Shown here: positions 1-8,150 of the stretch, piece by piece | Position numbering within the stretch: the stretch's first letter is position 1 | How the letters are laid out: every line of letters begins with the position of its first letter | DNA from: Pelagibacterium sediminicola | Lineage (GTDB): Bacteria; Pseudomonadota; Alphaproteobacteria; Rhizobiales; Devosiaceae | Length of the DNA: 64,000 bases | NCBI RefSeq assembly: GCF_003390885.1 | Contig: NZ_QMEL01000005.1 | Span: 168,632-232,631 of the forward strand | Direction of reading: 5' to 3' | Notes under the pieces: model-generated | Database searches by the model: none | Seen by the model: only the letters and a program-made list of their open reading frames with translations | What the model was told of the DNA's origin: nothing | Position numbers and translations under genes: made by a program

Positions 1-2176
1 TGACGTATTCCTGGATCACCCGGCCCAGCGGGCGGGCACCCATCTTTTCGTCATAGCCGCGTTCGGCCAGCCATACGGCGGCTTCGGGCGTCAACTCGAT
101 AGTGATGCCGCGCTCGGCGAGCTGGCCTTCGAGCTGGAGGACGAATTTCTCGACCACGCGATTGACCGTCTCGGGTGGCAGCGGAGCGAACGAAATAACC
201 GCATCGAGCCGGTTGCGGAATTCAGGGCTGAAGGTGCGGTTGATCGCGTCCTCGTCGTCCCCTTCCTGCCGCGTGCGGCCAAACCCGATGGGGGATCTGG
301 CCAGTTCCGCCGCGCCCACGTTCGAGGTCATGATCAAAATGACATTGCGGAAATCGACCTGTTTGCCCGAATGATCGGTCAGCTTGCCGTGGTCCATCAC
401 CTGCAACAAGATGTTATAAAGGTCCGGGTGGGCCTTTTCGATCTCGTCGAGCAGAACCACGCAATGAGGGTTCTGGTCCACGCCATCGGTCAAAAGCCCG
501 CCCTGATCGAACCCGACATAACCCGGAGGCGCGCCGATCAGCCGCGAAACGGTGTGGCGCTCCATATATTCGGACATGTCAAAGCGCAGCAGTTCCACGC
601 CCAGCGTATCAGCGAGCTGCTTGGCGACCTCGGTCTTGCCGACGCCGGTGGGGCCGGTGAAGAGGTACGAGCCGATGGGCTTTTCGGGCTCGCGCAGCCC
701 GGCACGGGCCAGCTTGATCGCGGCTGAAAGCGCATCGATCGCCTTGTCCTGCCCGAACACCACGCGCTTGAGGTTGGTTTCGAGGTTGGCCAGCAATTCG
801 GTATCGGACTTGGAGACCGATTTTGGCGGGATGCGCGCGATGGTGGCAACCGTCGCCTCGATGTCCTCGGCGGTGATCAGCTTCTTGCGCTTGTCCTCGG
901 TCACCAGCATCTGGCGCGCACCGGTCTCGTCCACCACGTCGATGGCCTTGTCCGGCAGCTTGCGGTCGTTGATGTAGCGGGCCGAAAGCTCGACGGCGGC
1001 CTTGATGGCATCATCGGTATATTTGAGCTTGTGGTAATCCTCGAAATAGGGCCGCAACCCCTTCATGATCTCGATGGCATCGGGGATGGTCGGCTCGTTG
1101 ACGTCGATCTTCTGGAAGCGCCGCACCAGCGCGCGGTCCTTCTCGAAGAACTGGCGATATTCCTTGTAGGTGGTCGAGCCGATGCAGCGAATCGCGCCCG
1201 AAGCCAGCGCGGGCTTCAAAAGGTTCGAGGCATCGAGCGCGCCGCCCGAAGTGGCGCCTGCGCCGATCACGGTGTGGATCTCGTCGATGAAAAGGATGAC
1301 GTTATCCTTCTTTTCGAGTTCCTTCATGATCGCCTTGAGGCGTTCCTCGAAATCGCCGCGATAACGGGTGCCCGCGAGCAGCGAGCCCATGTCGAGCGCG
1401 TAGATCACCGAATCCTTGAGCACGTCGGGAACGTCGCCCTCGATGATGCGGCGTGCGAGGCCCTCGGCGATGGCCGTCTTGCCCACGCCGGGGTCACCCA
1501 CATAGAGCGGATTGTTCTTGGAGCGCCGGCACAGCACCTGGATGGTGCGTTCGAGTTCGGGCGCACGCCCGATCAGCGGGTCGATCTTGCCCTGCTTGGC
1601 CTTCTCGTTGAGGTTGACGCAGAAATCGGCCAGTGCTGAACTCTGCTGCGGTCCGCCCTGCCCGCCGCGCGCGTTGTCTTCCGCATAGCCCGGACCGCCC
1701 TCCTCGGCACCGCGCGCCGCACGGTCCATATTGCGCCCGGACTTGGAAATGCCGTGCGAAATGAAGTTGACCGCATCGAGCCGGCTCATGTCCTGCTGCT
1801 CGAGGAAATAGGCAGCGTGACTCTCGCGCTCGGCAAAGATGGCGACGAGCACGTTGGCCCCGGTCACTTCCTCGCGGCCCGAGGATTGAACGTGAATGAC
1901 GGCGCGCTGGATGACGCGCTGGAACGCGGCGGTCGGACGCGCGTCCTGTCCATTGGCGACGACGAGGCTGTCGAGTTCCTCGTCGATGAATTCCTCGAGA
2001 TCGGCGCGCAGCGCCTCCACATCGACATCGCAGCCGTTGAGCACTGCGATGGTGTCGCGATCCTCTGTCAGCGCCAGAAGCAGGTGTTCGAGGGTTGCGA
2101 ACTCATGGGCCCGCTCGCGGGCGAGGTTCATCGCCTGATGGAGTGCCTTTTCAAGTCCGCGGGAAAATGAGGGCAT
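1..2176 (-). CDS. clpA: ATP-dependent Clp protease ATP-binding subunit ClpA (C-terminus beyond window)
   Basis: ClpA is the AAA+ unfoldase that feeds substrates, including N-end-rule proteins brought by ClpS, into the ClpP peptidase in the cytoplasm. The start ATG is at 2176-2174 (MPSFSRGLEKAL). About 725 residues are visible; the last part lies left of position 1. The Clp N-domain comes first (about 1-145), then AAA1 with Walker A GDPGVGKT at 227-234 and a FIDEIHT Walker B, then AAA2 with Walker A GPTGVGKT at 508-515. A glycine-rich, low-complexity linker separates the N-domain from AAA1. clpS lies 15 nt upstream on the same strand, so the adaptor and its unfoldase are probably co-transcribed. 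Identification is firm; only the 3' end is missing. Confidence 0.97.
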   Translation of the reverse strand, partial: MPSFSRGLEKALHQAMNLARERAHEFATLEHLLLALTEDRDTIAVLNGCDVDVEALRADLEEFIDEELDSLVVANGQDARPTAAFQRVIQRAVIHVQSSGREEVTGANVLVAIFAERESHAAYFLEQQDMSRLDAVNFISHGISKSGRNMDRAARGAEEGGPGYAEDNARGGQGGPQQSSALADFCVNLNEKAKQGKIDPLIGRAPELERTIQVLCRRSKNNPLYVGDPGVGKTAIAEGLARRIIEGDVPDVLKDSVIYALDMGSLLAGTRYRGDFEERLKAIMKELEKKDNVILFIDEIHTVIGAGATSGGALDASNLLKPALASGAIRCIGSTTYKEYRQFFEKDRALVRRFQKIDVNEPTIPDAIEIMKGLRPYFEDYHKLKYTDDAIKAAVELSARYINDRKLPDKAIDVVDETGARQMLVTEDKRKKLITAEDIEATVATIARIPPKSVSKSDTELLANLETNLKRVVFGQDKAIDALSAAIKLARAGLREPEKPIGSYLFTGPTGVGKTEVAKQLADTLGVELLRFDMSEYMERHTVSRLIGAPPGYVGFDQGGLLTDGVDQNPHCVVLLDEIEKAHPDLYNILLQVMDHGKLTDHSGKQVDFRNVILIMTSNVGAAELARSPIGFGRTRQEGDDEDAINRTFSPEFRNRLDAVISFAPLPPETVNRVVEKFVLQLEGQLAERGITIELTPEAAVWLAERGYDEKMGARPLGRVIQEYV

Positions 2177-2191
2177 TTAGGACATCCTGTT

Positions 2192-2644
2192 CTATTGCTT
2201 TTCCATCACGCATTGCAGCGGATGAGAGTTTCGGCGCGCGGCATCCATCACTTGGGTAACCTTGGTTTCGGCCACCTCATAGGGATAGACCCCGCATTCC
2301 CCCACGCCCTCGTTATGAACGTGCCACATGATAGAGGTGGCCTCTTCACGGGACTTGTTGAACACCTGTTCGACGATCAGGATCACGAACTCCATCGGCG
2401 TATAGTCGTCATTGAGCAGCAATACCCGATAAAGGCTCGGCTTTTTGGTTTTCGGCCGGGTCTTGGTGACCACCCCGACCTGTCCCTCGCCCCCGTCATC
2501 CTCGCTCCGCCCCCCGCCGGGTCCGGCACTCAGCCGTGAACGGACGGCAAGGTCCCTTGCAAGCGGGGCGGTTAAGGCAAAGGGCTTGGAAATTTCAGAC
2601 AAAGCGAGACGTCCCGATCCTCGAACAGACATAGAGGGCTTCAT
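2192..2644 (-). CDS. clpS: ATP-dependent Clp protease adaptor ClpS
   Basis: ClpS binds N-degron substrates and delivers them to the N-domain of ClpA. The conserved core ([18 protein letters not shown], then the [20 protein letters not shown] segment) fills the C-terminal 90 residues. The open frame from the ATG at 2644 gives 150 residues, longer than the usual 100-120. The first 45 residues look non-conserved and are rich in Arg, Gly and Ser, so translation may begin further in, for example at a GTG shortly before the [13 protein letters not shown] segment. The gene precedes clpA by 15 nt. The family is certain; the start is not. Confidence 0.93.
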   Translation of the reverse strand: MKPSMSVRGSGRLALSEISKPFALTAPLARDLAVRSRLSAGPGGGRSEDDGGEGQVGVVTKTRPKTKKPSLYRVLLLNDDYTPMEFVILIVEQVFNKSREEATSIMWHVHNEGVGECGVYPYEVAETKVTQVMDAARRNSHPLQCVMEKQ

Positions 2645-2890
2645 TATGTAGGCAAAACTTCGGCCATGTTAAGGGGCGATCTCGTGATCGGCCAAAAGTG
2701 AACGCCTCGCGCCGAAAAGCGCATCAAATTTTACGCACTTTACGGATTTGTAACCGCACCGCTCCTAACGTGGACGCATAAACGAATTCGGATGCCCTGC
2801 ACGGGGGACGGCAGGCCCAACATCCGGTCCGTACAGTTGAGCGTACGGCGCAGCGTAACGCGCCGGTTGAGTAAAGAGTTGGAGTACCGG

Positions 2891-4471
2891 GTGCCGACCC
2901 TTCTGCGTAACGATTCCGCGCGTTCCGTGCTTGCGCGCGCCATTCTCGTCCTTGTTTTCGCGCTAGGGGCCTTCGCCCTGCTGCTTCAGCCCGCCGCCGC
3001 CCAGAACGTTCCGCGCGCCTACGCCGGTATCGCGGTCGACGCCAAGACCGGACAGGTGCTTTACCAGGACAAGGCCAACGATCTGCGCTATCCGGCCTCG
3101 CTCACCAAGGTCATGACGCTTTATATCCTGTTCCAGGAACTCGAAGCGGGGCGCATGAACCTCAATACCAAGCTCTCCGTCTCGGCCCATGCCGCCGCCG
3201 CCGTCCCCACCAAGCTCTACGTGCAGCGCGGCTCGACCATTTCGGTAGAAAACGCTATCAAGGCGCTCGTGACGCTCTCGGCCAACGACGTGGCACGGGT
3301 GATCGCGGAAAACATCGGCGGCACCGAAAGCCGGTTCGCCGAGCGCATGACCCAGACGGCCCGCGCGCTGGGCATGAGCAAGACCACCTACAAGAACGCC
3401 TCGGGGCTTCCCGACCGCGGGCAGGTGACTACCGCCGCCGATCAGGCGATCCTCGCCCGCGCCGTATTCCAGCATTTTCCGCATTATTACGAATATTTCC
3501 AGACGCGCAGCTTCACCTATGGCAAGCGCACATACGGCAACCACAACGCCCTGCTCGGCCAGAACGGCGTAGACGGTATCAAAACCGGCTATATCAACGC
3601 CTCGGGCTATAACCTGATGACCGCCGCGCGGGCCAGCAATCGACATATCGTCGTCGTGGCCCTCGGTTTCAACACCGGCGCGTCGCGCAACGCCAAGGTC
3701 GCCGAACTGGTGCGCACCTACATGCCCAAGGCCCGTCAGGGGGACTACTGGCGCGAGGCGATGATCGCCCGCCCCACCCTGCTCGGCACCGGTAGCAACA
3801 TTCAAGTCGCCGCGGCCCCGGGCCGGGTCTATCCGCTCAACGGCCTGCCGCCCGTGCGCCCCGCCGCCATCATGGCCGGTGCGGTACAGGTCGCCTCGGC
3901 AGGCGCCGTCGCAACCATGCCCGCCCAGCCCGAAGTGGTGCCCTTCCAGATCATTTCCGCCACCGACATTCCAGCGCGGCCCGGCGACAGTGCGCTCGAC
4001 CAGGCCACCTATGTGGCCACCGGCGTCATGCCCGACAGCACCCCGCAATATCCCGTGGACGATCCGATCGGCGCCTGGATCGCCGACACCATGCGGCTCA
4101 GCGCCTCCCCTTCGGACGTGGCAACGCTTCAGCCGGGGCAGGTCCTCGTGCCTCCCGCCCCCATCGCCCGCCCCGAAGGGCTGGCGCTCGACCTGATGAC
4201 GACGCAGAGCGCCGATGGCGTGCCCGTTCAGGGCTGGGTGGTACAGGTGGGCGCCGTGCCGACCGAACAGGGCGCCGACGCCCTGCTGACCCAGGCCGCC
4301 GGCACCGTCGATGAGTTGAGGGACCTGCGCTCCTATGTCGAAACCTTCGAGCGCAACGGGCAGACGTTCTACCGTGCGCGCTTTGCAGGATTTGCCGACC
4401 GTGGACAGGCCCGCGTTGCGTGCGACGCACTGAGCGCCGCGTCCATGGCCTGCCTCACAGTACAGGGGTAG
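2891..4471 (+). CDS. D-alanyl-D-alanine carboxypeptidase (PBP5-like) with C-terminal SPOR domain
   Basis: This penicillin-binding protein (peptidase S11) trims the terminal D-Ala from peptidoglycan pentapeptides in the periplasm. A GTG at 2891 with GGAG six bases upstream is the preferred start. It gives 526 residues and places the signal peptide (about 8-38, ending in AAAQ) at the N-terminus; the frame is open further upstream to 2792 but that stretch does not look like a leader. Active-site motifs are all present: SLTK at 70-73, SAN at 130-132 and KTG at 231-233. A long Pro/Ala-rich linker follows, then a SPOR-like domain (about 435-526, GWVVQVGAVPTE...FYRARFAGF), which in other proteins binds denuded glycan strands at the septum. 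Septal targeting is inferred from that domain. The 246 nt upstream hold only a short inverted repeat, CCGTAC-N8-GTACGG. Confidence 0.93.
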   Translation: MPTLLRNDSARSVLARAILVLVFALGAFALLLQPAAAQNVPRAYAGIAVDAKTGQVLYQDKANDLRYPASLTKVMTLYILFQELEAGRMNLNTKLSVSAHAAAAVPTKLYVQRGSTISVENAIKALVTLSANDVARVIAENIGGTESRFAERMTQTARALGMSKTTYKNASGLPDRGQVTTAADQAILARAVFQHFPHYYEYFQTRSFTYGKRTYGNHNALLGQNGVDGIKTGYINASGYNLMTAARASNRHIVVVALGFNTGASRNAKVAELVRTYMPKARQGDYWREAMIARPTLLGTGSNIQVAAAPGRVYPLNGLPPVRPAAIMAGAVQVASAGAVATMPAQPEVVPFQIISATDIPARPGDSALDQATYVATGVMPDSTPQYPVDDPIGAWIADTMRLSASPSDVATLQPGQVLVPPAPIARPEGLALDLMTTQSADGVPVQGWVVQVGAVPTEQGADALLTQAAGTVDELRDLRSYVETFERNGQTFYRARFAGFADRGQARVACDALSAASMACLTVQG

Positions 4472-4520
4472 AACCGAAAACCGAGTACCCGCATTGGTGC
4501 GTTTGTAACGGAGTAGCCCA

Positions 4521-4802
4521 ATGAGTGACATCATCGCCCTGAGCCGGTTGGCAAGATACCGCGCCAGTTCCCCCCTCGCCCATGAGGATGCGGCGATCGC
4601 CGATGAGGCTTTACGCAAGCTGGTCAAAAGCCTCGAGCCGCAAAAGCCGGTGCGCCGCCGCGTGTCCGACCTGCTTTCGATCGTATTGGCGCTTTCGGCA
4701 CGCACCCGCCGCATGGTGCTCCCCCGCGTCACGGTCGAAGTGGATGTATTCGCACCCAACGGCAGCCGCGCGGTCCAGCTGTTCTTTCCGGAAGAAAAAT
4801 AA
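4521..4802 (+). CDS. Small conserved-looking hypothetical protein
   Basis: A 93-residue protein of unknown function. The ATG at 4521 has a good ribosome site, GGAG about eight bases upstream, and codon use matches the neighbours. No signal peptide, clear membrane segment or known motif is visible. The N-terminal half is charged and probably helical (RLARYRASSPLAHEDAAIADEALRKLV is the type of sequence). The C-terminal part (VTVEVDVFAPNGSRAVQLFF) looks like two beta strands. It lies 49 nt after the carboxypeptidase gene on the same strand and 86 nt before the dehydrogenase gene. I do not recognise the family. Confidence 0.6.
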   Translation: MSDIIALSRLARYRASSPLAHEDAAIADEALRKLVKSLEPQKPVRRRVSDLLSIVLALSARTRRMVLPRVTVEVDVFAPNGSRAVQLFFPEEK

Positions 4803-4888
4803 CGGAACTTCCCCGCCTCCAGCGCCATTGCCAGAACCGCAAGTGTCGTATCAAACTTGCCGCAAACTGAGCAATGGAGGAGGCGCAG

Positions 4889-5647
4889 GTGCAGTTTGAA
4901 AACAGGATCGTCCTCGTGACCGGAGCGGGATCGGGGATCGGCCGGGCCACGGCGCAGGCTTTCGCCCGGCAGGGCGCGCACGTGATCGGGCTGGACCTAA
5001 ATTCCGAATCCCTTGGTACCCTCACCCAAGACGGCATCGAAACCATCCGCGCGGACGTCTCCGATCCCGCCGACATGCAGTCGGCCTTCGACCAGATCAC
5101 CGAACGCCATGGACGGCTCGACGCCACCTTCGCCAATGCGGGCGTCAACGGCACCTGGGCCCCCATCGAGGACATGCGGGTCGAAGACTGGGACCAGGTG
5201 ATGGGCATCAATTTGCGGGGCACGTTCCTCACCGTGCACCACACCGTACCCCTGATGCGCGGCGCCGGCGGCTCGATCATCATCACCTCCTCGATCACCG
5301 GCACCCGCATCTACAACATCACCGGCGCCTCGGCCTATGCAGCCACCAAAGGCGCACAGCTTTCCTATACGAAAATGGCGGCGCTCGAACTGGCCCGCTA
5401 CAAGATCCGCGTCAACGCCGTATGCCCGGGCCGCATCCAAAGCAACATCCACGCCAATCCCAAGCACGGGCTCGAAAAGATCACCGTCCCCGCCGACTAT
5501 CCCGACGGCGACATCCCGCTGACGGGCGGCACGGACGGCAAGCCCGAGGACGTCGCCGATGTCGTGACGTTCCTTGCCTCGGATGCGTCACGGCACGTCA
5601 CCGGCACCTTCGTTTTCGTCGACGGCGGGCAATCGCTGCTGGTTTGA
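4889..5647 (+). CDS. SDR family NAD(P)-dependent oxidoreductase
   Basis: A classical short-chain dehydrogenase/reductase of 252 residues; the substrate cannot be told from sequence. The Rossmann motif TGAGSGIG is at residues 11-18, the ANAG motif near 82-85, a Ser pair at 134-135 and the catalytic YAATK at 150-154. The gap between Ser and Tyr is about two residues longer than in typical family members. The start chosen is GTG 4889, because a strong GGAGGAGG ribosome site sits 6 nt before it; an ATG at 4874 lies upstream of that site and would add five residues (MEEAQ). The acidic residue after the second strand (GLDLN) suggests NAD rather than NADP. The gene is followed by a dispersed palindromic repeat. 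Confidence 0.9.
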   Translation: MQFENRIVLVTGAGSGIGRATAQAFARQGAHVIGLDLNSESLGTLTQDGIETIRADVSDPADMQSAFDQITERHGRLDATFANAGVNGTWAPIEDMRVEDWDQVMGINLRGTFLTVHHTVPLMRGAGGSIIITSSITGTRIYNITGASAYAATKGAQLSYTKMAALELARYKIRVNAVCPGRIQSNIHANPKHGLEKITVPADYPDGDIPLTGGTDGKPEDVADVVTFLASDASRHVTGTFVFVDGGQSLLV

Positions 5648-5678
5648 AGGGAGCGAACGCAGAGCAGGTGGAGGCATC

Positions 5679-5777
5679 GCGCTGGATTCCGGGAATAAAT
5701 CCCGGAATGACAATGGTGTGTTTTGCGCGTTCTTACCTATCTCCGGTGTCACCCCGGGATTTATTACCGGGGTCCAG
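5679..5777. repeat. Dispersed palindromic repeat, copy 1
   Basis: Two palindromic units, each built on CCGGGAATAAATCCCGG or its near complement and flanked by CTGGATT / GGTCCAG and GGAATGACA words, lie between the dehydrogenase gene and mipZ. Near-identical units recur at 22911-23008 and 59619-59656. Such units are common between genes in alphaproteobacteria. They could act as transcription-end structures here because two genes converge on this site. Confidence 0.8.
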
Positions 5778-5803
5778 AGGATGCCAGCCACAAACGCGGA
5801 ATT

Positions 5804-6667
5804 CTATGCGGCGGATTCCGCGAAAGGCTGGCGCTTCGCCTGCATCCGTCCGGCGCGCGGCAGGTTGAGAGCTTCGAGCAGACCCCGGTATTCCTGCCGC
5901 GCTGCCACATGACTCATGGAAGGCGCACCGCCCAGCATGTCCTCACTGAGAGGATCGAACACCGTCATCCCGAAGGGAAAGAGCGAGCGGAAAATGACGC
6001 GCTCGGCAATGCCATCGGCAACCCGGCACCCGAGCCGCGCCGAAATATTATCCAGTCCCGTCTGCACCAGCCGCGCGTTGCGCGAGGCGAGCATCGAAAT
6101 CCTGTTGCGCACCAGCACCCAGTCGATCGAACGCCCGTCGATATTGAGCCTCTCGCTGCGCGCGCGCTGCACCAGCCGGCTGTAATGGCTCAATTCCCGC
6201 ACATTGCCCGTTTCGGGATCGACCCGGGCGATGACGTCGAGATCGATGAGGCTGTCGTTGAGCGGGGTGATGAGGGTATCGGCCATGGAATGGGCCAGCC
6301 GCGTCAAATGCGTATCGAACCCCGGCGTATCGATAATGACGAAATCGGCATAACCATCGATCTCCCCGATCGCCTGCCGGAACATCTCGAACGCCATCCG
6401 GTCGTTGACGGTTCGGGAATCGTCGCGTGGCTGGGGCAGATGAAAATGCGCCGGCTGGGGAACCCGTATTCCTTGCTTCCCGGCCCAGGCCCGCCGGTTG
6501 GAAACATAGGTCGTGAGCGTCTGCTGGCGGCTGTCGGTATCGATGGTTGCGACGCGAAAACCTTCGTAGGCTAGGAAAATAGCGAGGTGCAGCGCCGTGG
6601 TCGACTTGCCCGAACCTCCCTTTTCATTGCCCAGCACGATCACATGTGCATTGGCACGCTGCTGCAT
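5804..6667 (-). CDS. mipZ: Division-plane positioning ATPase MipZ (ParA/MinD family)
   Basis: MipZ forms a bipolar gradient by contact with ParB near the origin and blocks FtsZ polymerisation away from midcell in many alphaproteobacteria. The deviant Walker A motif KGGSGKST is at residues 16-23, followed by IDTDSRQQT (switch region) and FVIIDTPGFD (Walker B). The start ATG 6667 is supported by GGAG six bases upstream and gives 287 residues; the open frame extends 28 residues further but that stretch lacks family similarity. The gene stands alone, with no parAB nearby, as expected for mipZ. The call rests on the HFHLPQPRDDSR-like insert and overall length, which separate MipZ from plasmid ParA. 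Confidence 0.9.
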   Translation of the reverse strand: MQQRANAHVIVLGNEKGGSGKSTTALHLAIFLAYEGFRVATIDTDSRQQTLTTYVSNRRAWAGKQGIRVPQPAHFHLPQPRDDSRTVNDRMAFEMFRQAIGEIDGYADFVIIDTPGFDTHLTRLAHSMADTLITPLNDSLIDLDVIARVDPETGNVRELSHYSRLVQRARSERLNIDGRSIDWVLVRNRISMLASRNARLVQTGLDNISARLGCRVADGIAERVIFRSLFPFGMTVFDPLSEDMLGGAPSMSHVAARQEYRGLLEALNLPRAGRMQAKRQPFAESAA

Positions 6668-6810
6668 ACCGCTCTCCACGCTCGTCCCCCCGACACAATC
6701 GCGAATCTGCCGGTCTGCCCATGCAGCATGTGTGCATTGCCGCACCGGCACAAGGACGCAATTTTTCTGACCGAAAATGCTAGCTGCAAACTGATTAAGA
6801 ATTTAGAAAT

Positions 6811-6837
6811 GAAAAACGGCGGCCCGCAAGGCCGCCG
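6811..6837 (-). terminator. Rho-independent terminator after the PRC-barrel gene
   Basis: On the minus strand an 8-bp GC stem (CGGCGGCC / GGCCGCCG, loop of 5) is followed by GTTTTTC. It lies 25 nt beyond the stop of the PRC-barrel gene. Confidence 0.8.
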
Positions 6838-6862
6838 CCATACAGCCCCCGGTCATGATGGA

Positions 6863-7264
6863 TCAAATCCAGTACGGCGGAATGCCGTAATGATTGTAGA
6901 CGTCCATGCTCGCCTGCCGATCTTCCCAGTTGTAATCGTCCTCCGACCGGAAGCGCGGCGCGTCTTCCAGTTCAGCCTTTGAAAGATCGGTGCGGTAGCC
7001 TCCGATGCTTTCGTCGTAGACGAGCTTCGACCACGGCACGGGATAATGATCGTCCCCGATGCCGAGAAAGCCGCCAAAGCTCATGACCGCATAGGCGACC
7101 TTGCCGCTGGGCTTGTCGATCATCACGCGCTCGATGGTGCCGATATGCTCGTTGGCGTGATTGTAGACGTTGGTGCCCTCGACCTTGTCGGAGCCGATGA
7201 GGTTGCCCGACTCGCGTTTGTCGAGGTCGCGGGCGCGCAACCCGTTGTCCGTCCTCGGTTCCAT
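6863..7264 (-). CDS. PRC-barrel domain-containing protein
   Basis: A 133-residue soluble protein with a PRC-barrel fold. The barrel core runs from about residue 20 to 105 (GTNVYNHANEHIGTIERVMIDKPSGKVAYAV... type, followed by YPVPWSKLVYD). The C-terminal tail is rich in Asp, Tyr and Trp and ends YGIPPYWI. The ATG at 7264 is chosen because the GGAGGA ribosome site lies six bases upstream; the ATG at 7270 directly abuts that site. An EcfG-like promoter lies upstream at 7301-7325 and a terminator follows, so this is a single-gene stress transcription unit. In alphaproteobacteria, stand-alone PRC-barrel proteins are frequent members of the general stress regulon; their biochemical role is not known. 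Confidence 0.88.
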   Translation of the reverse strand: MEPRTDNGLRARDLDKRESGNLIGSDKVEGTNVYNHANEHIGTIERVMIDKPSGKVAYAVMSFGGFLGIGDDHYPVPWSKLVYDESIGGYRTDLSKAELEDAPRFRSEDDYNWEDRQASMDVYNHYGIPPYWI

Positions 7265-7300
7265 GATCATTCCTCCATGCTTCACGTTGAGACATGGAAA

Positions 7301-7325
7301 AACGGGGTGCAGCCTGCGAAGTTCC
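7301..7325 (-). promoter_or_regulatory. EcfG-type (general stress sigma factor) promoter of the PRC-barrel gene
   Basis: Read on the minus strand, GGAAC (7325-7321), a 16-base spacer and CGTT (7304-7301) match the alphaproteobacterial EcfG consensus GGAAC-N16/17-CGTT exactly. The -10 element ends 37 bases before the proposed ATG at 7264. Confidence 0.75.
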
Positions 7326-7362
7326 CCAGATCGCCAACTAAGGCGGGAATCATCGAATAGGC

Positions 7363-7785
7363 CTAGATAAGCCCCAATTCGGCCAGTTCTTCCGCCATGC
7401 CGTCGGGCAGGCCTTCGCCGCCGCCCGCATCCAGATCGGGCGGAGCGTCCTTGGCTTCGAGGTAGCGCCACCCCTGAAAGGGGCGCCGGGGATAGGGCAT
7501 GGTGCGGATGAGTTCGGGATCGAGCAGGATGTTGCAGGCCGGACGCCCCTCGGGGTCGGTGGTCGCCTCAAATCCCACGATGCGCTGCCGGCACCGGATC
7601 GTGCCCGCCATGACCCAGTAGAGCGACCCCTGCCCCGCGATCTCGTCGCCGCGCCGGGGCGTCATGCGCGTGCGGTGGGCGACGAGCCCGTCCGGACGCC
7701 CAAACCCTTTCGCCTTGCGCTCGGCCCGCCAACTGGCCAGTTCCTCGACCGAGGACACGCCGACGCAGAGCTTGATGATATGCAT
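7363..7785 (-). CDS. DUF1489 family protein
   Basis: A 140-residue protein of unknown function, recognised as DUF1489 from the opening MHIIKLCVGVSSVEELASW, the central GQGSLYWVMAGTIRCRQRI segment and the YPRRPFQGWRYLE motif. The family is largely confined to alphaproteobacteria and has no assigned reaction. No membrane segment or signal peptide is visible. The gene ends 38 nt from the EcfG-like promoter of its downstream neighbour and begins just after the terminator of a tiny upstream gene. Confidence 0.9.
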   Translation of the reverse strand: MHIIKLCVGVSSVEELASWRAERKAKGFGRPDGLVAHRTRMTPRRGDEIAGQGSLYWVMAGTIRCRQRIVGFEATTDPEGRPACNILLDPELIRTMPYPRRPFQGWRYLEAKDAPPDLDAGGGEGLPDGMAEELAELGLI

Positions 7786-7790
7786 TTCAG

Positions 7791-7837
7791 TTTCCGAAAA
7801 AAGAAGGGGGGGTGCGCCGCTATTGGGTGCACCCCCC
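7791..7837 (-). terminator. Rho-independent terminator of the 33-residue gene
   Basis: On the minus strand a long stem pairs 7829-7837 with 7807-7815 (GGGGGGTGC against its complement) and is followed by TTCTTTTTTC. It lies about 35 nt after the stop of the small gene at 7873-7974. Confidence 0.8.
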
Positions 7838-7872
7838 GCCTAAACCAGTGTCTCCCATGGCGGGGCCTTTGG

Positions 7873-7974
7873 TCAGGCCCCCGCTACGATGGAAACAACG
7901 AAACCGAGCGAGACCAGACAAACGAAGGTCCAGCTAACGGCCCGCCAGCGTGCGGCCCAGGATTGGCTGCGCAT
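7873..7974 (-). CDS. 33-residue single-pass membrane protein
   Basis: A very short frame of 33 residues. It begins MRSQSWAARWRAVSW, continues with one hydrophobic segment (about residues 15-32, TFVCLVSLGFVVSIVAGA) and stops. A perfect AAGGAG lies five bases before the ATG at 7974, and a strong terminator follows the stop, so it has the outfit of a real small gene. The N-terminus carries four basic residues and four tryptophans or serines before the membrane segment, which predicts the N-terminus inside. No family is recognised. Similar one-helix proteins often modulate a larger membrane complex, but nothing here says which. The 176 nt upstream contain no clear promoter. Confidence 0.65.
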   Translation of the reverse strand: MRSQSWAARWRAVSWTFVCLVSLGFVVSIVAGA

Positions 7975-8150
7975 GCGCGCTCCTTGCGCTGTTTAAACGA
8001 CAAGGGATTATTAACCAGATGAAACGCTGCGGGCAAGACATGGAATTGCCATAATGCGTTCCGACGCCGCCATAAGCATTTTCCCAAAGGAAATCATAAG
8101 CCCGGGCTTAGCCCGCACCCCGCAATGCTTGTGGAAAACAGGAGGCTGAT

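Noticed and set aside
4803..4830. EcfG-like promoter before the short-chain dehydrogenase
   Set aside because: GGAAC is present but no CGTT follows at 16 or 17 bases.
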